Assembly (NCBI GenBank): GCA_900540635.1
Contig: UQGU01000045.1
Location: 1-17,915, forward strand
DNA length: 17,915 bases
Origin: an uncultured Eubacteriales bacterium
Lineage (GTDB): Bacteria; Bacillota; Clostridia; Oscillospirales; Oscillospiraceae
Direction: 5' to 3'
Below the pieces are notes generated by a model that saw only the letters and a list, made by a program, of their open reading frames with translations, did no database searches and was not told the origin of the DNA. The stretch's first letter is position 1; each line of letters opens with the position of its first letter. The translations under genes were made by a program, and so were the position numbers. This document shows positions 7,533 through 13,422 of the stretch, piece after piece.

Positions 7533-7752
7533 CCCTTTTTTGAAAATTTTTCTTCAATGGAAAAATGGGCTCCTGACGCATTGTTTCGGACATGCCAGAA
7601 TACCTTTCTTCCGTCTTTGCGAATTCCTCCTCCCATTCCGGGAAGCAGATCAAAAAATAATCACACTCGTCACATGCAATATCATAATCCGCATTTTCCC
7701 CGTTATGTCTGCATTTTTCGCCATGAAAACTGGGTGTCAAGATCTCTTCCAT
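7519..7752 (-). CDS. Small four-cysteine protein of unknown function
   Basis: 77 residues from the ATG at 7752, which has GAGGT 8 bases upstream. An in-frame ATG at 7767 would give 82 residues, but its GGAG is only 2 bases away. The notable part is residues 11-40, with cysteines spaced C-x12-C-x2-C-x5-C and the stretch DECDYFLICFPEWEEEF. This could bind zinc or form a small fold, but I do not recognise a named family. The tail is polar with a basic end. A strong promoter lies directly upstream (7788-7816), which argues the gene is real. Its 3' end overlaps the rpsT promoter. It is divergent from a small XRE regulator, which might control it; that is inference. Confidence 0.6.
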   Translation of the reverse strand: MEEILTPSFHGEKCRHNGENADYDIACDECDYFLICFPEWEEEFAKTEERYSGMSETMRQEPIFPLKKNFQKRVDFT

Positions 7753-7787
7753 TGCGGCCAACCTCATTTCTCCAATCTGTCATACTT

Positions 7788-7816
7788 ATTATATGTCTTT
7801 TTTCGTAGATATTCAA
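7788..7816 (-). promoter_or_regulatory. Sigma-A promoter of the small four-cysteine gene
   Basis: On the minus strand: TTGAAT, 17 bases, TATAAT. The -10 is perfect. The expected start near 7781 leaves a leader of about 29 bases before the ATG at 7752. It lies in the region shared with the divergent XRE gene. Confidence 0.7.
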
Positions 7817-7860
7817 TACCGCACCCTAAAAATATAATGACTTTCAAGGGAGTTGGTATC

Positions 7861-8070
7861 GTGATTAGCTATGCGCCCCTGTTTCGGACAATGAAAGAAA
7901 AGGGTATAACCTCCTATCGGCTGTTCAAGATGGGCTTTCCACAGTCCAACTATTACGCCATAAAGCACGGAGACAATATTTCCACCAATACCGTCAACGA
8001 GCTCTGTATGCTACTGCAATGCAGTGTTTCTGATATCATGGAGTTCATCCCTGAGCAAAAGCAGCTTTGA
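7861..8070 (+). CDS. Small XRE-family helix-turn-helix regulator
   Basis: 69 residues, essentially one Cro/CI-type HTH domain. It reads ISYAPLFRTMKEKGITSYRL, then a recognition-helix region FPQSNYYAIKHGDNIS, then TVNELCMLLQCSVSDIMEFI. This is the layout of the short HTH_26-like regulators common in Firmicutes. I chose the GTG at 7861 because AAGGGAG ends 8 bases upstream; the frame is open further up, but the extra residues look non-coding. A perfect TATAAT at 7833-7838 may be its -10, though no good -35 is visible and the leader would be only a few bases. It has no effector domain. It is divergent from the small four-cysteine gene and followed by a strong terminator. Its targets are unknown. 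Confidence 0.8.
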   Translation: MISYAPLFRTMKEKGITSYRLFKMGFPQSNYYAIKHGDNISTNTVNELCMLLQCSVSDIMEFIPEQKQL

Positions 8071-8108
8071 GAAGCTTCGTTATCAACGCTGCGCCCTGTT
8101 GCCTCATC

Positions 8109-8149
8109 AAGCCCCGCGGATTTTCGTCTGAAAATCTGCGGGGCTTTTT
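8109..8149 (+). terminator. Rho-independent terminator after the XRE gene
   Basis: A long stem pairs AAGCCCCGC..GATTTTC with GAAAATC..GCGGGGCTT, with a 4-base loop and a following T-run. It isolates the XRE transcript from the sigG upstream region. Confidence 0.9.
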
Positions 8150-8202
8150 ATCCGTCCTTGCCTGCCGCTGACGAGCATCCACTTTTCTTGTCAAGGGGGT
8201 AA

Positions 8203-8381
8203 TTTTCCACAAACCGGGTGACAGGGGCAAATTGCCCATTTTCAGGAAAAGTAAAGAATTCCGTATCAAATTGTAAATATTTTATGTCAACATCGATTCT
8301 TTTTCCACAGGGATGTGGAATTGTGGATAACCGGCTGTGGAAAAGTTTGTGGAGAATGTGGAAAACTGTGAGTTTTCCACA
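8203..8381. promoter_or_regulatory. Cluster of seven DnaA boxes (candidate oriC or DnaA-binding control region)
   Basis: Compared with the DnaA box TTATCCACA, there is one perfect site at 8322-8330 (minus). Six more differ at one base: 8203-8211 and 8301-8309 (plus), 8336-8344, 8348-8356 and 8357-8365 (minus), and 8373-8381 (plus). Six of the seven lie within 81 bases, and two abut exactly. An AT-rich stretch (about 8255-8300) lies beside the dense part, as a DNA-unwinding element would. A 13-bp palindrome (GGGCAA-A-TTGCCC, 8225-8237) lies between the first box and the AT-rich stretch. Genes to the left are mostly on the minus strand and those to the right mostly on plus. dnaA and dnaN are not in view, so an origin remains unproven. 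Confidence 0.7.
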
Positions 8382-8611
8382 TGGATTTTTTCAGGTTCCA
8401 TCTTTTCCGGGCTGTGAAAAAAATACGCTGGATGCGTTCACGAATCCACCGCTTAAAAACACGCCACTCTTTTCTGCCCGTGGCAGGCAGAAAGCGCAAC
8501 CAGTCCCATTGAACCTGAAAAGATTGGATTTCCGCCTTGTCTTTTTGGCACCGTCCGTCCTCTTTCCCCCGCCGCCAAAAAAATTTCGTGCATTCCGCCA
8601 AATTTTTCTCC
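8382..8611. other. Unassigned intergenic stretch upstream of sigG
   Basis: I recognise no gene here. Open frames cross it on both strands but carry no family signature and no ribosome site. The sequence is rich in T and C runs. One hairpin is present, TTTCTGCC with GGCAGAAA at 8471-8493 (8-bp stem, 7-base loop), without a T-run. It may simply separate the DnaA-box cluster from the sigG promoter. Confidence 0.5.
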
Positions 8612-8641
8612 GTATGCTTTTCTCACCTCCGGGAGATACTA
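8612..8641 (+). promoter_or_regulatory. Putative sigma-F-type forespore promoter of sigG
   Basis: GTATG, 15 bases, GGAGATACTA. Against the Bacillus sigma-F pattern (GYWTA, about 15 bases, GGNNANANTW), the -10 matches at every fixed position and the -35 at 4 of 5, with the expected spacing. The start would lie near 8648, giving a leader of about 26 bases. Transcription of sigG by sigma-F is the established arrangement in endospore formers. Confidence 0.55.
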
Positions 8642-8673
8642 GAAGAGCATTCCATATCCTTAGGAGGCTATTC

Positions 8674-9453
8674 ATGCAGGGAAAGGTAGATATCTGCGGC
8701 GTCAGCACCTCCCAGCTGCGCGTTCTGAGTCAGGAGGAAACCGATTCTCTCCTGCGCAGATCCCGCCAGGGAGATGAGCAGGCCCGGCAAACGCTCATTG
8801 AGGGCAATCTGCGGCTGGTACTCTCCGTGATCCAGCGCTTTGATAAGCGGGGGGAAAGCCCGGACGACCTGTTCCAGGTGGGCTGCATCGGCCTTATAAA
8901 GGCCATTGCCAATTTTGACTCCGAGAAATGCGTGCGCTTCAGTACGTACGGGGTACCGATGATCGCCGGTGAGGTGCGGCGCTATCTCCGGGACAACAGC
9001 GTGATCCGGGTCTCCCGGTCCATTCGGGATGTTGCCTACAAGGTCCTGCAGTGCAAGGAAGCCCTGACGGCTTCTCTCGGCCGGGAACCCACGCTGGAGG
9101 AAATCTCCAAGGCCCTGGAGCTGCCCAGAGAAGAGGTCAGCCAGGCGCTGGATGCGGTGTGCGCCCCGGTAAGCCTCTACGACAGCGTCTATTCCGACGG
9201 CGGGGACCCTCTGACGGTCATGGACCAGGTCCAGGACACCAGAAATATCGAGCCAAACTGGATGGAGCACATCACTCTATCAAACGCCTTCCGGGCCCTG
9301 AGTCCCCGGGAAAAGGAGATCCTCTCTCTGCGGTTTTACAGCGGAAAGACCCAGATGGAGGTGGCCTCCAGGCTGGGCATCTCCCAGGCCCAGGTATCCC
9401 GGCTGGAAAAGGGAGCCATTGCCGCCATGCGAAAGCGTGTTATCGTGTCATAG
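8674..9453 (+). CDS. sigG: RNA polymerase sporulation sigma factor SigG
   Basis: 259 residues, the normal length for sigma-G, the late forespore sigma factor. The start MQGKVDICGV followed by STSQL is the sigma-G hallmark. Region 2 (about 36-106) holds NLRLVLSVIQRF, DDLFQVGCIGLIKAI and FSTYGVPMIAGEVRRYLRDN. Region 3 follows (RVSRSIRDVAYK and EPTLEEISKALEL). Region 4 (about 205-255) has the HTH TQMEVASRLGISQAQVSRLE. The ATG at 8674 has TAGGAGG 6 bases upstream; the frame is open a further 150 codons upstream, but that part has no family similarity. A sigma-F-type promoter and a DnaA-box cluster lie upstream. In Bacillus and Clostridium sigG usually follows sigE; that gene is absent from the upstream side here. 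Confidence 0.97.
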   Translation: MQGKVDICGVSTSQLRVLSQEETDSLLRRSRQGDEQARQTLIEGNLRLVLSVIQRFDKRGESPDDLFQVGCIGLIKAIANFDSEKCVRFSTYGVPMIAGEVRRYLRDNSVIRVSRSIRDVAYKVLQCKEALTASLGREPTLEEISKALELPREEVSQALDAVCAPVSLYDSVYSDGGDPLTVMDQVQDTRNIEPNWMEHITLSNAFRALSPREKEILSLRFYSGKTQMEVASRLGISQAQVSRLEKGAIAAMRKRVIVS

Positions 9454-9496
9454 TTCCCAGAGAAAAGGCATAGGCTTTTCCAAAGGGGGAATGGCC

Positions 9497-9778
9497 ATGG
9501 GCGTCAAATTCACGCAGCTGCAATGCAAGGAGGTCATCTGCATTGCCAACGGGGAACGGCTTGGGTATCTTTCGGATATCGTGGCAGAGGTGCCCGAGGG
9601 GATCATTGCCGCCATTGTGGTCCCCGGTCCCTGCAAACTTCTGGGAGTAGCCGGGCGGAAGGACGACTATGTGATTCCCTGGTCCTGCGTCAAAAAAGTC
9701 GGGCCTGATATCATTCTCGTGGACATCAAACCCTGCGACTGTAAGGTGCCGAGGCCAAAGGGAAAGTTTCCGCTGTGA
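9497..9778 (+). CDS. YlmC/YmxH family PRC-barrel sporulation-associated protein
   Basis: 93 residues forming a single PRC-barrel-like domain: ICIANGERLGYLSDI, a short linker, then DYVIPWSCVKKVGPDIILVDI. This is the YlmC/YmxH pattern, a family common in spore formers and often close to sigG; no biochemical role is established. Six cysteines, two of them in a C-x-C near the C-terminus, are more than I expect of the family. I chose the ATG at 9497 because AAAGGGGG ends 7 bases upstream; the ATG at 9491 is too close. It follows sigG by 43 bases with no visible terminator, so it is probably co-transcribed in the forespore. The inverted-repeat element begins 2 bases after the stop. Confidence 0.85.
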   Translation: MGVKFTQLQCKEVICIANGERLGYLSDIVAEVPEGIIAAIVVPGPCKLLGVAGRKDDYVIPWSCVKKVGPDIILVDIKPCDCKVPRPKGKFPL

Positions 9779-9780
9779 AA

Positions 9781-9970
9781 GCCTTCCCCTGGGGGAAGGT
9801 GGACCGCCAAAGGCGGGACGGATGAGGGGCGGTACACAGAACCGATACGGAAAAATATTCATAGGGATGTCCCTGGGAGAGAACCTTTCACGCAAACTCT
9901 GCGTATCGGTTCTGCACGCCGCCCCTCATCCGTCAGGGCTTCGCCCTGCCACCTTCCCCCAAGGGAAGGC
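9781..9970. repeat. Inverted-repeat element, copy 2 (MITE/REP-like)
   Basis: 190 bases with outer inverted arms of about 53 bases (9781-9833 and 9918-9970), starting GCCTTCCC and reaching GATGAGGGGCGG. A perfect inner 12-bp pair, AGAACCGATACG (9838-9849) and CGTATCGGTTCT (9902-9913), is also present. The left arm is almost identical to the right arm of copy 1 at 2134-2332 read in reverse, while the cores differ. The whole element could fold into one long hairpin. It carries no gene. Its right tip is followed by T-runs and probably serves as the terminator of the sigG-ylmC transcript. Confidence 0.85.
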
Positions 9971-9975
9971 TTTTT
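9952..9975 (+). terminator. Terminator formed by the right tip of repeat copy 2
   Basis: CCTTCCC pairs with GGGAAGG across a 4-base loop, followed by CTTTTT and more T-rich sequence. It lies just before the rpsB promoter and would separate it from sigG-ylmC. Confidence 0.65.
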
Positions 9976-9997
9976 CTCACTTTTTCTAAAAAAGTTC

Positions 9998-10026
9998 TTG
10001 CAAATTTGGATTCTTTCCTATATAAT
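9998..10026 (+). promoter_or_regulatory. Sigma-A promoter of rpsB-tsf
   Basis: TTGCAA, 17 bases, TATAAT. The -10 is perfect, and the next bases place the start near 10033. This gives a leader of about 120 bases before rpsB. Confidence 0.85.
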
Positions 10027-10032
10027 ATTCCG

Positions 10033-10140
10033 GCGTGGGTTTGCGCCCATAGCTTATCAAAACCACACACCCGGGGATCGGGAGCCTCATGTGCCCATAT
10101 GGGCGGGGATCCCGGGATGATCGGGGTGGAGGAAAAACAA
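10033..10140 (+). ncRNA. Structured 5' leader of rpsB (candidate S2 autoregulatory element)
   Basis: The leader can fold. CCCGGGGATC (10070-10079) pairs with GATCCCGGG (10108-10116) with one bulge. A basal CCAC/GTGG pairing (10063-10066 with 10126-10129) extends it, and a perfect GCCCATATGGGC hairpin (10093-10104) caps it. A smaller hairpin, GTGGG/CCCAT, lies at 10035-10050. The ribosome site AAGGAG comes directly afterwards. Leaders that bind S2 and control rpsB-tsf are known in bacteria. I infer that role from position and fold only; the sequence has not been matched to a family model. Confidence 0.45.
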
Positions 10141-10156
10141 AAGGAGAACTGTAAAA

Positions 10157-10894
10157 ATGGCTGTCGTATCTATGAAGCAACTGCTGGAGGCAGGCGTTCA
10201 CTTCGGTCACCAGACCCGTCGTTGGAACCCCAAAATGGCCCCCTACATCTACACCGAGCGCAATGGTATCTATATCATTGACCTGCAGAAGACCGTAAAG
10301 AAGCTGGAAGAGGCCTACAACTTCGTTCGTGACACCTCCGCAAACGGCGGCAATATTCTGTTTGTCGGTACCAAGAAGCAGGCTCAGGACGCTATCAAGG
10401 AAGAGGCTGCCCGCTGCGGCGGCTACTACGTCAACGCCCGTTGGCTGGGCGGTATGCTGACCAACTTCCGCACCATGCGTACCCGCGTCGACCGTCTGGC
10501 TCAGCTGAGAAAGATGGAAGAGGACGGCACCTTCGCTATGCTGCCCAAGAAGGAAGTCATCAAGCACCAGGCTGAGATCGAGAAGCTGGAGAAGTACCTG
10601 GGCGGCGTCAAGGAAATGAAGAAGCTGCCTGCTGCTCTGTTCATCGTCGATCCCCGCAAGGAGCGCAATGCCATTGCTGAGGCCCGCAAGCTGAACATCC
10701 CCATCGTCGCCATCGTGGACACCAACTGCGATCCCGATGAGATCGACTACGTGATCCCCGGCAACGATGACGCCATCCGCGCCATCCGTCTGATCGCTGC
10801 TGCCATGGCAAACGCCGTTATCGAGGGCCGTCAGGGTGAAGACACCGCTGCGGAAGAGGCTGCTCCCGCTGCCGAAGCTCCCGCCGCTGAATAA
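10157..10894 (+). CDS. rpsB: Small ribosomal subunit protein uS2
   Basis: 245 residues. S2 motifs are clear: MKQLLEAGVHFGHQTRRWNP at the start, then APYIYTERNGIYIIDLQKT, RWLGGMLTNF, ALFIVDPRKERNAIAEA and VAIVDTNCDPDEIDYVIPGN. The C-terminal tail (about the last 20 residues) is an Ala/Glu/Pro-rich extension, common in Firmicutes. S2 joins the 30S subunit late, near the S1 and mRNA exit region. AAGGAG lies 9-10 bases before the ATG. It forms the usual rpsB-tsf pair (30-base gap) behind a strong promoter and a foldable leader. Codon use is that of a highly expressed gene. Confidence 0.98.
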   Translation: MAVVSMKQLLEAGVHFGHQTRRWNPKMAPYIYTERNGIYIIDLQKTVKKLEEAYNFVRDTSANGGNILFVGTKKQAQDAIKEEAARCGGYYVNARWLGGMLTNFRTMRTRVDRLAQLRKMEEDGTFAMLPKKEVIKHQAEIEKLEKYLGGVKEMKKLPAALFIVDPRKERNAIAEARKLNIPIVAIVDTNCDPDEIDYVIPGNDDAIRAIRLIAAAMANAVIEGRQGEDTAAEEAAPAAEAPAAE

Positions 10895-10924
10895 TCCCAT
10901 ATAGATCTATAGGAGGATACCAAA

Positions 10925-11854
10925 ATGGCTTTTACTGCTCAGGACGTTAAGAAACTGCGCGAAATGACCAACGTTGGCATGATGGACTGCAAGAAGGCTC
11001 TCCAGGCTACCGATGGCGATATGGACAAGGCCGTTGACTGGCTGCGTGAGAAGGGCCTGGCCAAGGCTGCCAAGAAGGCTGACCGCATCGCCGCTGAGGG
11101 CGTTGCCTTTGCTACCGTCGTGGACGGCGTGGGCGTTGTGATCGAAGTGAACTCCGAGACCGACTTTGCCGCCAAGACCGACGCTTTCATGGACCTGGTG
11201 AAGAACCTGGCCGTGGTCGTCGCCAAGCAGAATCCCGCCGATGTGGAAGCTCTGAAGGCTTGCACCTACCCCAACTCCAACCTGACCGTTACCGAGATCA
11301 TGCAGGAGAAGGTCATGTCCATCGGCGAGAACATGCAGATTCGCCGCTTCGCCCGCTTCCCCGAGAACACCTCCGTTGCCTACGTTCACGCAGGCGGCAC
11401 CCACGGCGTTCTGGTGAACCTGGCTGTTGAAGGTGGCATCGACGCTACCGAGATCGGCAAGAACGTTGCCATGCAGATCGCTGCTATGAACCCCAAGTAC
11501 TGGGACAAGTCCCTGGTTCCCCAGGCCGATGTTGACCACGAGATGCAGGTTCAGGTTGCTCTGATGGACAACGATCCCAAGATGGCCTCCAAGCCCGCTC
11601 AGGTCAAGGAGAAGATCGCTGCCGGTAAGCTGAACGCTTTCTTCAAGGACAACTGCCTGCTGCAGCAGGAGTTCGTTCGCTCCGACCTGTTCCAGGGCAG
11701 CGTGGAAGGCTACATTGCCGACGCTGCCAAGAAGCTGGGCGGCAAGGTGACCTTCGTTGACGCCATTCACTACGTCAAGGGCGAGGGCATTGAGAAGAAG
11801 GCTGACGACTTCGCCGCAGAAGTCGCCGCTCAGATCGCCGGCGCTGCCAAGTAA
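10925..11854 (+). CDS. tsf: Translation elongation factor Ts
   Basis: 309 residues, normal for EF-Ts, the nucleotide exchange factor for EF-Tu. The N-terminal UBA-like domain has the signature LREMTNVGMMDCKKAL (about 11-26). The core opens with VIEVNSETDFAAKTDAF, the family's second signature with A in place of the commoner V. The rest covers the dimerisation/core region and ends in a short helical tail. AGGAGG lies upstream of the ATG. It is the second gene of the rpsB operon and is closed by a strong terminator. The pyrH and frr genes that often follow tsf are not here. Confidence 0.98.
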   Translation: MAFTAQDVKKLREMTNVGMMDCKKALQATDGDMDKAVDWLREKGLAKAAKKADRIAAEGVAFATVVDGVGVVIEVNSETDFAAKTDAFMDLVKNLAVVVAKQNPADVEALKACTYPNSNLTVTEIMQEKVMSIGENMQIRRFARFPENTSVAYVHAGGTHGVLVNLAVEGGIDATEIGKNVAMQIAAMNPKYWDKSLVPQADVDHEMQVQVALMDNDPKMASKPAQVKEKIAAGKLNAFFKDNCLLQQEFVRSDLFQGSVEGYIADAAKKLGGKVTFVDAIHYVKGEGIEKKADDFAAEVAAQIAGAAK

Positions 11855-11871
11855 GTTTCCCTACACGTGAG

Positions 11872-11905
11872 ATTCCCGCAAGCTTTTCGGCTTGCGGGAA
11901 TTTTT
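11872..11905 (+). terminator. Rho-independent terminator of rpsB-tsf
   Basis: A perfect 12-bp stem, ATTCCCGCAAGC with GCTTGCGGGAAT, a 6-base loop and a T-run. It begins 17 bases after the tsf stop. Confidence 0.95.
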
Positions 11906-11907
11906 CA

Positions 11908-11935
11908 TTGCATTTTTGTTTTTTTATGTTATAAT
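11908..11935 (+). promoter_or_regulatory. Putative sigma-A promoter of the peptidase-like gene
   Basis: TTGCAT, 16 bases, TATAAT. The -10 is perfect; the -35 matches only TTG and lies immediately after the tsf terminator T-run. The start near 11942 would give a leader of about 115 bases in which I see no clear fold. Confidence 0.5.
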
Positions 11936-12058
11936 TGATTTACATAAAAACATATTATCAGGAACGGAAGGGCTTTCAAAAGATATGCGGCAGAGCTGCC
12001 CAGGAAAAGTCATAACCGCCCATTCCGGTTTCTTTTGGATAGCCTCGGGAGGATGACC

Positions 12059-12577
12059 ATGGAGACCTTCATCTGTAATCAGACAAAAATACCCAAGGAC
12101 CGCTGGCGCTACGGGCTCCGGTCCTCTGCCAAGGTAGGCTGCGGGTGGATCGCCGTATACAACGCCCTGATTCAGCTGGGTGAGTCCCCCCTGCCCGAGA
12201 CCATTATTGACGCACTGGAGCACCAGCTTCCCCTCATTCACGGCAATCTGGGCACCAGTGTGCTGGGGCCTGCCATGCTTCTGAAAAAATGGGGCTACCA
12301 TGTGACGCTGTGCTCAGATTTGGACCGCTTCGACCGGATGTGCCGCCACTCAGACGTGAGCATTCTCTTCTACTATTGGCGCAAGGGCCTTCGCGTGGGT
12401 GCCCACTTCGTCTGCGTCACTGCAAATACGGAAGGATTCTGGGGTTACAATACCTATACAGACTCCAAGGGGCAGGACTTCTACGGAACGAGCCTCAGCG
12501 CATACCTAAAAGAGCAAAAGCACTTCGGCTGTGTGCTAACCTGTATCAGGAAGCCAAAACAGCAATCCAATCCATAA
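12059..12577 (+). CDS. C39/papain-like cysteine peptidase homologue, cytoplasmic
   Basis: 172 residues, no signal peptide or membrane helix. SSAKVGCGWIAVYNALIQLG places Cys28 at the start of a helix, as in C39 and papain-like peptidases. GAHFVCVTA supplies a candidate catalytic His116 on a strand, and GFWGYNTYTD supplies Asn131 or Asp135 as third residue. A HGNLGTSVLGPAMLLKKWGY segment lies between, typical of the C39-like fold. The triad assignment is by pattern, not alignment. I chose the ATG at 12059 with GGGAGG 6 bases upstream. It has its own probable promoter and a convergent terminator, so it stands alone. Substrate unknown: it is not fused to an ABC exporter, and no bacteriocin precursor is adjacent. 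The ABC exporter further right is separated by a convergent operon. Confidence 0.65.
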   Translation: METFICNQTKIPKDRWRYGLRSSAKVGCGWIAVYNALIQLGESPLPETIIDALEHQLPLIHGNLGTSVLGPAMLLKKWGYHVTLCSDLDRFDRMCRHSDVSILFYYWRKGLRVGAHFVCVTANTEGFWGYNTYTDSKGQDFYGTSLSAYLKEQKHFGCVLTCIRKPKQQSNP

Positions 12578-12587
12578 TACCGCAGCA

Positions 12588-12620
12588 AAACGGCGCACTG
12601 CCTAAAACAGTGCGCCGTTT
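12588..12620. terminator. Bidirectional terminator between convergent genes
   Basis: A perfect 13-bp stem, AAACGGCGCACTG with CAGTGCGCCGTTT, and a 7-base loop. It sits between the peptidase-like gene (plus) and the TSUP permease gene (minus). T content after the stem is modest on both strands (GTTTCAGTTT and CGTTTTGC). Confidence 0.75.
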
Positions 12621-12644
12621 CAGTTTATGTCGTGCGGAATTTTC

Positions 12645-13421
12645 TTATGCCAGCGCCCCAAAGCCCAGCACGACAATGCCCAGGACCATCAGAATCACGC
12701 CGGTGGCACGATTCAGGGTCTTCGGAGTGGCTTTGTTGGCAATGACTGCGGCGATTCGGGCCCACAGGAAGGTGAACACCACGCAGAGAATGAATACCGT
12801 CCAGTCCGGTGCGCCGCCGATGGTGAAATGGGAGACGGCTCCGGTGAGGGCCGTAAAGGTCATAATGAACACGCTGGTACCAACGGCGGTTTTCAGCTCA
12901 TAGCCTAGGACGCTGGTCAGGATCAGCAGCATCATCATTCCACCGCCGGCCCCCACAAAGCCGCAGATGAAGCCGATGAGGCAGCCGCAGACCATGGATT
13001 GGATTGCCCGTTTTTTCGCGGACACCCCCTGCATGGCCTCTTTGGTGGTCATAACAGGACGAATAATAAACTTCACACCCAGCAGGAAGGTCATAAACAC
13101 AGAGAAATTCCCCATGGTCTGGGAGGGCACCAGGCTGGCAATGTAGCTGCCGATGACTGTAAAGGCAAGGACACTGAACATCATGATCAGGCCGTTGCGG
13201 ATGTCCAGATTTTTGTTTTTGCCGTAGGTATAGGCGGAAACAGCGCTGGCCAGCACGTCCGAAGACAGGGCAATGCCCACGGCCATATAGGGGTCCATGT
13301 GCAGGAAGGTGATGAGCATAGGGCTGATGACCGCTGCGGCACTCATGCCCGCAAAGCCGGTACCCAGGCCGGCGCCCATGCCTGCAAAAAACGTGACAAG
13401 GATGGTAATCAATATCTGCAT
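12645..13421 (-). CDS. TauE/SafE (TSUP) family membrane permease
   Basis: 258 residues, with about eight hydrophobic segments in two homologous halves. Each half opens with the glycine-rich TSUP motif: FFAGMGAGLGTGFAGMSAAA near residue 11, and FICGFVGAGGGMMMLLIL around residue 155. TSUP proteins export or import small sulfur compounds or organic anions such as sulfite, sulfoacetate or taurine. The substrate cannot be told from sequence. The ATG at 13421 lies one base after the marR stop. The GGAGG lies inside the marR 3' end, about 12 bases upstream, which is rather far, so translation may depend on coupling to marR. The gene is co-transcribed with and probably controlled by that regulator. 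Confidence 0.9.
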   Translation of the reverse strand: MQILITILVTFFAGMGAGLGTGFAGMSAAAVISPMLITFLHMDPYMAVGIALSSDVLASAVSAYTYGKNKNLDIRNGLIMMFSVLAFTVIGSYIASLVPSQTMGNFSVFMTFLLGVKFIIRPVMTTKEAMQGVSAKKRAIQSMVCGCLIGFICGFVGAGGGMMMLLILTSVLGYELKTAVGTSVFIMTFTALTGAVSHFTIGGAPDWTVFILCVVFTFLWARIAAVIANKATPKTLNRATGVILMVLGIVVLGFGALA

Positions 13422-13422
13422 G

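Noticed and set aside
7833..7838. TATAAT as a strong promoter for the XRE gene
   Set aside because: No acceptable -35 at 16-18 bases, and the implied start would fall at the ribosome site. It is kept only as a possible -10 in the gene entry.
8218..8673. In-frame upstream extension of sigG of about 150 codons
   Set aside because: The extension has no similarity to sigma factors, crosses the DnaA-box cluster and the sigma-F-type promoter, and has no ribosome site. The family-typical start at 8674 has TAGGAGG.
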